Positions 41,137 to 49,134 of a DNA stretch of 58,313 bases are shown here, piece by piece (positions within the stretch are counted from its first letter, which is position 1; the number at the start of each line of letters is the position of its first letter). This stretch comes from RGIG995 sp045603745. GTDB lineage: Bacteria > Bacillota > Clostridia > Oscillospirales > UBA644. Below the pieces are notes generated by a model. It saw only the letters and a program-made list of their open reading frames with translations. It was not told the origin of the DNA and made no database searches. The position numbers were made by a program, and so were the translations under genes. The stretch is from NCBI GenBank assembly GCA_045603745.1, contig JAZUMQ010000016.1:1-58313 (forward strand), written 5' to 3'.

Positions 41137-42857
41137 ACCGTTTCCTCCCGTTCAAATTGGGAATAATATATCTCTTGATATATATTGCAAGTTACAATCA
41201 ATTCTTCGTGTGTTCCCATTCCAACTACTTCGCCATCGTCCAAAACAAGAATTAGATCTGCGTAACGTACCGATGATGCACGCTGAGATACAATAAAGGT
41301 CGTCGGTTGAAAATCCAGTTGCTTCAATGCCGTGCGTAAGGAAGCTTCCGTGGCGTAGTCAAGAGCGGAAGCGGAATCGTCTAAAATCAAAATCTTCGGC
41401 TTGCGAACCAACGCACGAGCGATGGTCAATCGTTGACGTTGACCTCCGGAAAAATTGCGTCCCCCCTGTTCGACAGGTTCGTCCAGTTTGCGTTCCTTTT
41501 TTTGAACAATTTCTTCCGCTTGTGCAATTTTAAGTGCTTGCCACAATTCTTCGTCGGTTGCGTCTGAATTTCCCCATTTCAGATTATCGCGAATCGTACC
41601 CCGAAACAATACTGCCTTTTGGGGAACAATTCCCATTTGTTTCCGCAGTACTTCTATGTCATATTCACGAATATCTACACCCCGATAAAATACCGTTCCT
41701 TGGGTAGCGTCATAGAACCGAGGAATTAAATTAATTAAAGAGGATTTTCCAGAACCGGTACCACCTAAAATCCCTACTGTCTGTCCTGCTTTTACCGAAA
41801 AATTAACCGAAGATAAAGCCGGTTCTGCCTCGGAATAATACTGAATTCCAACATTTTCAAATCGAATAACCTCATCGATGTCTCCTCTATCAATGCGATT
41901 TCCGGAAACTTGCGAGGGTTTTAGATCAAAGACGTCACTAACCCGTTTTGCTCCCGCAAGAGCTTTGGTAATGGTGACGACCAGATTGGCAAATTTGATA
42001 AGTTCCGTCAGAATCTGAGACATATAATTAATCAGCGCAACAACCATACCCTGGGTAATGATTCCAATATCTACGCGGATTGCACCTACGTAGATCAGAA
42101 CAACGATTCCAAGATTTACAATAACGTACGTTAAGGGGTTCATCAAAGCAGAAATACCCCCGACGTGACATTGATAATCCGTCAGTTCTTTGTTTTTATA
42201 ATTAAATTCTGCTTGTTCATCGTCCTGCTTATTAAAGGCACGGATCACTCGAACGCCGGAAAGATTCTCGCGGGTTTTCAAAAGAACTCCGTCCACCATC
42301 TTTTGGACGCCTTTATATCGCGGCAAGGTAATCCGCATAATCAACCAAACAACGAGATATAACAAGGGAATCACGACAACGAAAATTATGGCGGAGGTAG
42401 GATCAATAATAAAAGCCATAATCATGGCGCCGAGAACAACAAACGGAGAGCGAAGCAACAAACGAAGCGTCATATTTACTCCGGTTTGCATTAGGTTCAC
42501 GTCCCCGGTCATTCTGGTAATCATGGTTGAAGTTCCCAAAGTGTCAATCTCTTTATAAGAAAGGGATTGAAGATGAGAAAATAAGGACTTGCGTACCCCT
42601 GCTGCAAATCCCACGGCAGCTTTTGCAGAAAAATACTGTGCCGTAACGGCGGCGATTAGCCCCACAATTCCTAGAACAATTAATACTCCGCACATCAACA
42701 AGACGAATCGTTTATCTTTGTTCGGGATCCCGGTATCGATAATTGCAGCCATAACCAACGGAACCAACAGTTCCAAAATAGCCTCAAACATTTTAAATAA
42801 GGGAGCCAAAACCGTTTCTTTTCGGTACGGTTTCAGGTAAGTCAAAAGCTTTTTCAT
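41133..42857 (-). CDS. ABC exporter half-transporter with degenerate Walker B
   Basis: A 574-residue partner subunit with six membrane helices and a C-terminal ATPase: Walker A GGTGSGKSS, signature FSGGQRQRL and Walker B ILILDDSASALD, where Asp replaces the catalytic Glu. Together with the LSQGQ signature of the other subunit this defines one inactive and one active ATP site. It is the first gene of the unit, with its own promoter. Confidence 0.92.
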   Translation of the reverse strand: MKKLLTYLKPYRKETVLAPLFKMFEAILELLVPLVMAAIIDTGIPNKDKRFVLLMCGVLIVLGIVGLIAAVTAQYFSAKAAVGFAAGVRKSLFSHLQSLSYKEIDTLGTSTMITRMTGDVNLMQTGVNMTLRLLLRSPFVVLGAMIMAFIIDPTSAIIFVVVIPLLYLVVWLIMRITLPRYKGVQKMVDGVLLKTRENLSGVRVIRAFNKQDDEQAEFNYKNKELTDYQCHVGGISALMNPLTYVIVNLGIVVLIYVGAIRVDIGIITQGMVVALINYMSQILTELIKFANLVVTITKALAGAKRVSDVFDLKPSQVSGNRIDRGDIDEVIRFENVGIQYYSEAEPALSSVNFSVKAGQTVGILGGTGSGKSSLINLIPRFYDATQGTVFYRGVDIREYDIEVLRKQMGIVPQKAVLFRGTIRDNLKWGNSDATDEELWQALKIAQAEEIVQKKERKLDEPVEQGGRNFSGGQRQRLTIARALVRKPKILILDDSASALDYATEASLRTALKQLDFQPTTFIVSQRASSVRYADLILVLDDGEVVGMGTHEELIVTCNIYQEIYYSQFEREETV

Positions 42858-42895
42858 ATTCTATCTCCGATGAGTACTGTACAATTCTATACTGT

Positions 42896-42924
42896 ATTTT
42901 ATCACAAATAAAGGAATAAGTCAA
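42896..42924 (-). promoter_or_regulatory. Sigma-A-type promoter for the ABC exporter unit
   Basis: Read leftward, TTGACT (42924-42919) and TAAAAT (42901-42896) are separated by 17 bases. The 102 bases between this and the next promoter hold no gene. Confidence 0.7.
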
Positions 42925-43026
42925 GGGCAGTGCATTAATATCTATTTATGCGATAAAAATGTTGTAGTTAATACATAATTTCAATTCAAATATTGGATAG
43001 TTCAGTTTTTTGTCGAAAAAGAACTC

Positions 43027-43055
43027 TTGAAGAGATGGATTTAATATGCTATAAT
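43027..43055 (+). promoter_or_regulatory. Sigma-A-type promoter for DUF1846-glyA
   Basis: TTGAAG (43027-43032) and TATAAT (43050-43055) are separated by 17 bases. A small inverted repeat (AGTTC at 42999-43003, GAACT at 43021-43025, with TTTTT/AAAAA inside) abuts the -35 box. Confidence 0.75.
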
Positions 43056-43109
43056 AATAGTGTATTTTTATATTTCAACACATAAAAAGGTAGCAAAGGA
43101 CGACAGGTC

Positions 43110-44594
43110 ATGGACAGAATCGGCTTTAACAATGAGGAATACCTGAAACTGCAGACTCAACACATTAAAGAACGAATCTCAAATTTTGGTGGAAAATTAT
43201 ATCTTGAAGTAGGCGGAAAGTTATTTGACGACTTTCATGCAGCTCGAGTGTTGCCCGGATTTCAGCCGGATTCCAAAATCCGTATGCTCCGGCAATTGAA
43301 AGATCAAGCTGAGGTTGTCATAGTCATCAGTGCATCTTCTATTGAACAAAGCAAAAAGAGAAGTGACCTTGGAATCACTTATGATATGGAAGTTTTGCGT
43401 CTGATCGATGCATTTACCGAATGCGGTCTGTACGTTGGCAGTGTCGTTATTACACAATATGCCTCTCAACCCCTTGCCAACGCTTTTCAAAAACGGTTGG
43501 AAAATCTCGGAATCCGTGTTTACCGTCATTATCCGATTCCCGGCTATCCTTCCAATCCAAAATTAATCGTCAGCGATGAAGGATACGGCAAAAATGATTA
43601 CATTGAAACGACCCGTCCTTTGGTTGTTGTAACTGCCCCCGGTCCGGGAAGCGGGAAAATGGCAACCTGCCTTTCTCAGTTATATCATGATCACAAGCGG
43701 GGAATCTCTGCAGGCTATGCAAAATATGAAACCTTCCCCATCTGGAATTTGCCCTTAAAACACCCGGTAAACCTTGCCTACGAAGCGGCAACGGCAGACT
43801 TGAATGACGTCAATATGATCGATCCTTTTCATTTGGAACATTACGGTAAAACGGCGGTCAACTACAATCGCGACGTCGAAATTTTTCCGGTATTGAATGC
43901 GATTTTTGAAAAAATTTCCGGAACGTCTCCATATCATTCTCCCACGGATATGGGAGTTAATATGGCTGGCTTTGCTATTGCAGACGATGAGATTGTAAAA
44001 CAAGCAGCGCGTAATGAAATCATTCGCAGATATTATAATACTCTTTGTCGGAAACGCGGCGGCATCACCGACGACAATGAGGTTTATAAACAAGAATTGA
44101 TTATGAACCAAGCAGAATGTTCCCCTGAGGACCGTTCCTGCGTTCGCGCGGCGTTACTTCGGGCAGAATCCACAGGGGCACCATCTACCGCCATTCAATT
44201 GAACGACGGAACCATCGTTACGGGACGCACGTCTCCCCTGTTCGGATCGTCCTCTGCTTGTCTTTTGAATTCCCTAAAAGTTCTTGCAGGAATTCCCCAT
44301 GAAGTTCAGGTCATTTCTCCTTCGGTTATCGAACCGATTCAAGAATTAAAAGTGAAAAATCTCGGAAATCACAATCCCCGACTTCATACCGACGAGACGC
44401 TTATTGCCCTTTCGGTTTCTGCGACGACAAACAAAGCTGCGGCGGAGGCAATGAAGATGCTTCCAAAGTTGGCAGGTTGTGAAGCTCACTCTACTGTAAT
44501 TCTTTCTTCGGTTGACAGTGATATTTTCCGTAAACTGGGCGTTAATCTAACTTGTGAACCTCAATATCAAAACAAGCGACTTTATCATAAATAA
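43110..44594 (+). CDS. DUF1846 family protein
   Basis: A 494-residue protein of the DUF1846 family, found widely in Firmicutes; its biochemical role is not settled. The N-terminus GFNNEEYLKLQTQHI and the internal VVTAPGPGSGKMATCLSQLYH, which resembles a P-loop, identify it; a C-terminal region from about 330 carries the remaining conserved part (STGAPSTAIQL, TGRTSPLFGSSSA). Length is typical. It is followed by glyA after 14 bases, so the two are cotranscribed. Confidence 0.88.
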   Translation: MDRIGFNNEEYLKLQTQHIKERISNFGGKLYLEVGGKLFDDFHAARVLPGFQPDSKIRMLRQLKDQAEVVIVISASSIEQSKKRSDLGITYDMEVLRLIDAFTECGLYVGSVVITQYASQPLANAFQKRLENLGIRVYRHYPIPGYPSNPKLIVSDEGYGKNDYIETTRPLVVVTAPGPGSGKMATCLSQLYHDHKRGISAGYAKYETFPIWNLPLKHPVNLAYEAATADLNDVNMIDPFHLEHYGKTAVNYNRDVEIFPVLNAIFEKISGTSPYHSPTDMGVNMAGFAIADDEIVKQAARNEIIRRYYNTLCRKRGGITDDNEVYKQELIMNQAECSPEDRSCVRAALLRAESTGAPSTAIQLNDGTIVTGRTSPLFGSSSACLLNSLKVLAGIPHEVQVISPSVIEPIQELKVKNLGNHNPRLHTDETLIALSVSATTNKAAAEAMKMLPKLAGCEAHSTVILSSVDSDIFRKLGVNLTCEPQYQNKRLYHK

Positions 44595-44608
44595 TTTCGG
44601 AGGATCTT

Positions 44609-45856
44609 ATGTACGAAAATTATCTTGACACTATTGGTTTTGTCGGCGAATATGATGCCGAAGTTTCCGCAGCGATGGAGCTGGAATTGGGGCGACAGAG
44701 AGATAATATTGAACTGATCGCATCGGAAAACTACGTTTCTCCTGCCGTCATGGCAGCGATGGGATCGGTTTTGACCAACAAGTATGCCGAAGGTTATCCG
44801 GATCATCGTTATTACGGTGGTTGTCAATACGTTGATATTATCGAAAATATTGCAAGAGACCGGGCAAAGAAATTGTTTGGTGCAGAACACGCAAATGTTC
44901 AACCTCACTCCGGTGCTCAAGCAAACATGGCTGCTTATGCGGCGGTTCTCCAACCCGGCGATACTGTCATGGGAATGTCTCTTGCAGAAGGTGGACATTT
45001 AACCCATGGTTCGTCTGTCAATGCATCGGGAAAACTCTATAAATTCGTTCCCTACGGCGTAGATGAGAACGGATATATCGATTACGACAAAATGCTTAAA
45101 ACTGCAAAGGAATGCAAGCCAAAGCTTATTGTAGCAGGTGCTTCCGCTTATCCTCGTACCATTCATTTTGACAAAATTTCCGCTATTGCAAAAGAAGTTG
45201 GCGCATACTTTATGGTAGATATGGCACATATTGCGGGACTTGTTGCGGCAGGAATTCACCCGAATCCCGTTCCTTATGCCGATATTGTTACCACGACGAC
45301 TCATAAAACTCTGCGAGGGCCTCGCGGTGGCTTGATTCTCTGCAAAGAAGAATTGGCAAAAGCCGTTGATAAAGCCATTTTCCCCGGAAATCAAGGTGGA
45401 CCTTTAATGCACGTAATTGCGGCAAAAGCGGTCTGCTTCGGAGAAGCTTTGAAACCGGAATTTAAGGATTATCAAAAGAAAATTGCAGAAAATGCACAAG
45501 TTCTTGCCCAGGCACTACTTTCCAAGGGATTAAAGCTTGTTTCCGGAGGTACGGACAATCATTTAATGCTTCTTGACCTTCGTGGAACCGGAGTTACCGG
45601 AAAAGAATTAGAACATCGACTGGACGAAGTTCACATTACGTTAAATAAAAACGCAGTTCCTGCCGATCCCGAAAAGCCTACGATTACAAGCGGTGTAAGA
45701 ATCGGAACTCCTGCGGTTACGACTCGTGGATTCGGAAAGGAAGAAATGCTCAAAATTGCAGATTTCATTGATCTAACAATTCGAGATTTTGAAAACAGTA
45801 AAGAAGCTATTCTTGCCGGCGTTTCCGAAATTTGCAAAAAATTCCCGATGTATTAA
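44609..45856 (+). CDS. glyA: Serine hydroxymethyltransferase
   Basis: A 415-residue PLP enzyme that converts serine and tetrahydrofolate to glycine and methylene-tetrahydrofolate. The PLP lysine is K233 in TTTTHKTLRGPRGG. The N-terminal IELIASENYVSPAV and the EGYPDHRYYGG loop are intact. The ribosome site is GGAGGA. A strong hairpin terminator starts one base after the stop codon. Confidence 0.97.
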   Translation: MYENYLDTIGFVGEYDAEVSAAMELELGRQRDNIELIASENYVSPAVMAAMGSVLTNKYAEGYPDHRYYGGCQYVDIIENIARDRAKKLFGAEHANVQPHSGAQANMAAYAAVLQPGDTVMGMSLAEGGHLTHGSSVNASGKLYKFVPYGVDENGYIDYDKMLKTAKECKPKLIVAGASAYPRTIHFDKISAIAKEVGAYFMVDMAHIAGLVAAGIHPNPVPYADIVTTTTHKTLRGPRGGLILCKEELAKAVDKAIFPGNQGGPLMHVIAAKAVCFGEALKPEFKDYQKKIAENAQVLAQALLSKGLKLVSGGTDNHLMLLDLRGTGVTGKELEHRLDEVHITLNKNAVPADPEKPTITSGVRIGTPAVTTRGFGKEEMLKIADFIDLTIRDFENSKEAILAGVSEICKKFPMY

Positions 45857-45857
45857 G

Positions 45858-45897
45858 AATAATGCTCTGCTATGATTTGATAGCAGAGCATTATTTT
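45858..45897. terminator. Strong terminator after glyA, probably bidirectional
   Basis: A 16-bp perfect stem (45858-45873 with 45880-45895) is followed rightward by TT; T-rich TTATTTT is the end of the 3' arm. Read leftward it directly follows the small ORF at 45900-46001. Confidence 0.85.
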
Positions 45898-45899
45898 GA

Positions 45900-46001
45900 T
45901 TACAATCCCAATTCACTGAAGAATTTCCGGCGAAAATCCTCCGTACTATCCCACAAAACACTAAACAGAACGATTGCAGATACGATAAGAAATACAGTCA
46001 T
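45900..46001 (-). CDS. Candidate 33-residue membrane protein
   Basis: A small open frame not matching any family I know. It starts with ATG 46001 eight bases after a clean TAAGGAG ribosome site and ends at TAA in front of a hairpin. Residues 3-17 (VFLIVSAIVLFSVLW) form one membrane segment, followed by a charged tail DSTEDFRRKFFSEL. A TATAAT is present at 46043-46038, 36 bases before the start, but the -35 match is poor (TTTTTA at 17 bases). It lies between two terminators, as expected for an independent small unit. Confidence 0.5.
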   Translation of the reverse strand: MTVFLIVSAIVLFSVLWDSTEDFRRKFFSELGL

Positions 46002-46070
46002 GATAAAAACTCCTTACGTTTTTTCTTTTATGACTCTATTATATCGTATAAAGTGTCCGATAAAAAGGAC

Positions 46071-46108
46071 AATCGCACCCAAACTTAGGTTTGAAGTGCG
46101 ATTTTTTT
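46071..46108. terminator. Bidirectional terminator beyond nfnB
   Basis: AATCGCAC (46071-46078) pairs with GTGCGATT (46096-46103), with an inner CAAAC/GTTTG stem. Rightward it runs into TTTTTTT; leftward it is followed by GTCCTTTTT. It ends the uvrB-to-nfnB side and marks one limit of the small-ORF unit. Confidence 0.85.
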
Positions 46109-46128
46109 ATTTTAAATAAGTTGGTAGA

Positions 46129-47538
46129 TTAACGAGAAAGAGCCTCGTCAATGGCTTTTGCTGCTGTCTTTCCTGCACCCATCGCCAAAATTACCGTCGC
46201 AGCGCCGGTAACAGCGTCCCCACCGGCATAAACGTTTGCACGGCTGGTAAGCCCATTTTCGTTGACAACAATGCCACCCTTTTCGTTCACATCTAACCCT
46301 TTCGTAGTAGCTTTAATCAGAGGATTGGGACTTGTCCCAATTGACATGATAACACAATCAACGTCCAAATCAAATTCGGAACCTGGAATTTCCACCGGTT
46401 TGCGACGCCCAGAAGAATCTGCAGCACCCAACTCCATACGAACACAACGAAGTCCGATAACGGTTCCGTTTTTGGGGTCTCGCTTGTCGTCATGGTTATG
46501 ATAACCTATTACTTCTGTAGGATTACAAAGAAGGAGAAACTCAATACCTTCCTCTTCCGCGTGCTCCACTTCTTCTTTTCGAGCAGGAAGTTCTTCCATG
46601 CTACGGCGATAAACAATATAAACTTTTTCTGCTCCAAGACGGAGTGCCGTACGAGCGGCGTCCATAGCAACGTTCCCACCGCCGACAACCGCAACGCGTT
46701 TTGCGGTTTGAATAGGAGTAGAAGAATCGGGGCGATACGCTTTCATCAAATTACTGCGAGTCAAAAATTCATTTGCGGAATAAACTCCTTTCAGAGATTC
46801 TCCCGGAATTCCCATAAATCGAGGTAAACCGGCTCCGCTACCGATAAATACGGCTTCAAAACCCATTTCAAAAAGTTCGTCGACGGTTAATGTTTTTCCG
46901 ATTACAACGTTGGTTTCGATTTTTACTCCCAGCTTTTTTAATGCTTCCACTTCTTTTCGGACGATTTCTTTTGGTAAACGGAATTCTGGGATTCCATATA
47001 CTAAAACACCTCCGGGAATGTGAAGCGCTTCAAAAATGGTTACTTCATAACCTTTTTTTGCAAGATCCCCGGCGCAGGCCAATCCGGAAGGCCCGGAGCC
47101 GACAACCGCAACCTTATGTCCGTTTGACGGAACAAAAGTAACGGTGTCGGGATTATGATTATTGTGCCAATCAGCAACGAATCGTTCCAAACGACCGATT
47201 CCTACCGGTTCACCCTTAATTCCTCGTACACATTTTCGTTCGCATTGGTTTTCCTGGGGGCAGACACGCCCACAAACTGCGGGAAGACTGGAGGATTCGG
47301 AAATAATTTGATATGCGCCCTCAAAATCTCCTTGTTTTACCCGTTCAATGAACTGGGGAATATGCACGTTCACCGGGCAACCCGCGACGCAAGGCATATT
47401 TTTGCAATTCAAACAACGTGCGGCTTCTTTCAACGCGGTGTCCGGAGAATACCCAAGAGCAACCTCATCAAAATTATGAGCACGGACGGAGGGAGATTGT
47501 ATAGGCATAGGATTTTTTTTCGGATCCGTATTTGGCAT
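46129..47538 (-). CDS. NfnB-like large subunit of ferredoxin-dependent NADP+:NADH transhydrogenase (GltD-like)
   Basis: A 469-residue flavoprotein of the glutamate-synthase-small-subunit type. N-terminal cysteine motifs (CLNCKNMPCVAGCP, then CGRVCPQENQCERKC) bind two [4Fe-4S] clusters, and two Rossmann folds follow (AVVGSGPSGLACAGDLAKKGY and VAVVGGGNVAMDAARTA). With the FNR-like gene directly upstream and no GltB large subunit nearby, NfnAB, the electron-bifurcating NADH/ferredoxin:NADP+ oxidoreductase, is the best reading; sulfide dehydrogenase (SudAB) is the near synonym. One base separates it from nfnA. Confidence 0.87.
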   Translation of the reverse strand: MPNTDPKKNPMPIQSPSVRAHNFDEVALGYSPDTALKEAARCLNCKNMPCVAGCPVNVHIPQFIERVKQGDFEGAYQIISESSSLPAVCGRVCPQENQCERKCVRGIKGEPVGIGRLERFVADWHNNHNPDTVTFVPSNGHKVAVVGSGPSGLACAGDLAKKGYEVTIFEALHIPGGVLVYGIPEFRLPKEIVRKEVEALKKLGVKIETNVVIGKTLTVDELFEMGFEAVFIGSGAGLPRFMGIPGESLKGVYSANEFLTRSNLMKAYRPDSSTPIQTAKRVAVVGGGNVAMDAARTALRLGAEKVYIVYRRSMEELPARKEEVEHAEEEGIEFLLLCNPTEVIGYHNHDDKRDPKNGTVIGLRCVRMELGAADSSGRRKPVEIPGSEFDLDVDCVIMSIGTSPNPLIKATTKGLDVNEKGGIVVNENGLTSRANVYAGGDAVTGAATVILAMGAGKTAAKAIDEALSR

Positions 47539-47539
47539 A

Positions 47540-48385
47540 TCACTCTACCTCCTTTTGAAAGAGATTGCATTCTTTTTCATAGGCATGGCGTTCAAAATCA
47601 CAATACATGGAAGAGCGCTCCATCGCTTCATCAAAATCAACTTCAAAACCGTCAAAATCAGGACCGTCCACGCAGGCAAACTTTGTTTTTCCCCCCACAG
47701 TCAACCGACAACCACCGCACATTCCGGTGCCGTCGATCATGATCGGATTCATAGAAACGGTAGTTTTTACCCCAAAAGGACGGGTTGTGGCAACGACAAA
47801 TTTCATCATTACCAAAGGACCGATGGCGATAACTTCATCGTAATTCTCACCGGAGTCCAATGCTTCTTTCAATGGCTCGGTTACAAGGCCTTTTCGTCCA
47901 GCAGAACCATCGTCGGTCATAAGCGTGAATTTTGCGGAAGCTTTGGAAAACTCCTCTTCTAAAATTACCAGATCATGATTTCGGAACCCAATGATTGAAT
48001 GGACTTCACAACCCATTTGATGCAGTTTTTGTGCAATAGGAAGGGCAATTGCACAACCAACACCACCGCCGACGATGCACACCTTTTTTCTGCCGTTTAA
48101 GTCTGTAGCATTCCCAAGAGGTCCGACAAAATCGGAAATAGACTCTCCGGATTCTTTTCGATTCAGAGCCGCAGTAGTTGCACCGACAATCTGAAAAATA
48201 ATGCGAACCGTACCTGCATTCCGATCATAGCCGGCAATTGTTAAGGGAATTCGTTCTCCCTCTTCGTCCACACGTAAGATGATAAATTGCCCCGGTTCTG
48301 CCTTTTTGGCAACGAAAGGGGCTTCAATATCCATCATCGTTACCGTGGGATTTAACGTTTTTTTATTTATAATACGATAACTCAT
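47540..48385 (-). CDS. NfnA-like small subunit (ferredoxin-NADP+ reductase alpha, FNR-like)
   Basis: A 281-residue FAD- and NAD-binding reductase. The flavin-binding part (about 1-95) holds RIPLTIAGYD; the nucleotide-binding part starts at VCIVGGGVGCA. The C-terminal DGTGMCGGC...C motif has D218, C223, C226 and C238, matching the Asp-plus-three-Cys ligation reported for the [2Fe-2S] cluster of NfnA. The start is ATG 48385, with AAAGGTCG upstream. It moves electrons between NADH, ferredoxin and NADP+ together with the next gene. Confidence 0.87.
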   Translation of the reverse strand: MSYRIINKKTLNPTVTMMDIEAPFVAKKAEPGQFIILRVDEEGERIPLTIAGYDRNAGTVRIIFQIVGATTAALNRKESGESISDFVGPLGNATDLNGRKKVCIVGGGVGCAIALPIAQKLHQMGCEVHSIIGFRNHDLVILEEEFSKASAKFTLMTDDGSAGRKGLVTEPLKEALDSGENYDEVIAIGPLVMMKFVVATTRPFGVKTTVSMNPIMIDGTGMCGGCRLTVGGKTKFACVDGPDFDGFEVDFDEAMERSSMYCDFERHAYEKECNLFQKEVE

Positions 48386-48400
48386 AATAATCGACCTTTC

Positions 48401-48429
48401 TGTCAACCGTTTCCAGGGAACGGTTGACA
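48401..48429. promoter_or_regulatory. 11-bp inverted repeat before nfnA
   Basis: TGTCAACCGTT (48401-48411) is mirrored by AACGGTTGACA (48419-48429) around a 7-base spacer, 15 bases before the nfnA start and 12 bases after the trmO stop. There is no T-run, so it is less likely a terminator than an operator or mRNA hairpin. No promoter boxes fit clearly around it. Confidence 0.45.
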
Positions 48430-48441
48430 AAACAACAGAAA

Positions 48442-49134
48442 TCAGTCTATGATTTTAAGCTCACAAAGAATTGCCTGATCATATTCTACGCGAAAAGCGA
48501 TATGATATCCGGCACATTCAAAGGAGTAGATTCGATCAGCATCGGATTGATATGCCGGACGAGGATCTTCGGCAAGAACCGAACGTATCAAATCAGAAGT
48601 CTCAACCGGAAGTTCTTCTAATAATCCGTCGGGGTCAAAAACCGCCAAACAATGATTGTTTACCGAATCTGCAAAACCGCCCATAGCATCAGCAACGCAA
48701 TCTGCAGTAGGAAGGTAAGGTTTAATGTCGTAAATGGGTGTTCCGTCCATTAAATCTGCTCCCAGAACGTCAATATATGGACCGTCGGGAGAAGAAAGCA
48801 CAACAGATTTTATCACTACACAGGAAAGACCGATGGGATTTGGACGATAGGGAGATCTGGTTGCAAACACTCCCATTCTTTGATTTCCACCCAGACGCGG
48901 AGGACGAACGGTTGGTGACCAATCATCGTGTTCCGCTTCAGAGAATTGCCATATGATCCAAAGATGGGAAAACCCTTCCAAACCTCGTAAAGCATGGGGA
49001 TTTCGGTATTCCGGTTCAAAAATGATGCGGGATACGATTTGAGGAACACGACCACTTTGACGGGGAATTCCAAATTTTCCGGGAAAGGGACTTTGAATCC
49101 GAGCAATGACTTTTAGCGTCATCTCGCTTTTCAT
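48442..49134 (-). CDS. tRNA (t6A37) N6-methyltransferase TrmO (TsaA/VirR family)
   Basis: A 230-residue TsaA-family protein. The SAM-binding beta-barrel shows SPFPGKFGIPRQ, LEGFSHLWIIWQF, PRLGGNQRMGVFATRSPYRPNPIGLS and YIDVLGADLMDGTPIYDIKPY. In enterobacteria TrmO methylates t6A37 to m6t6A37. The C-terminal 70 residues form the longer version of the family. It overlaps the uvrA stop by four bases. Confidence 0.88.
   Translation of the reverse strand: MKSEMTLKVIARIQSPFPGKFGIPRQSGRVPQIVSRIIFEPEYRNPHALRGLEGFSHLWIIWQFSEAEHDDWSPTVRPPRLGGNQRMGVFATRSPYRPNPIGLSCVVIKSVVLSSPDGPYIDVLGADLMDGTPIYDIKPYLPTADCVADAMGGFADSVNNHCLAVFDPDGLLEELPVETSDLIRSVLAEDPRPAYQSDADRIYSFECAGYHIAFRVEYDQAILCELKIID

Noticed and set aside
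46129..47538. Glutamate synthase small subunit (GltD)
   Set aside because: No GltB gene is nearby and an FNR-like subunit with a [2Fe-2S] motif is directly upstream, so the NfnAB reading fits better.
48401..48429. Rex redox-repressor site before nfnA
   Set aside because: The repeat TGTCAACCGTT does not fit the Rex consensus TTGTTAA-n4-TTAACAA.
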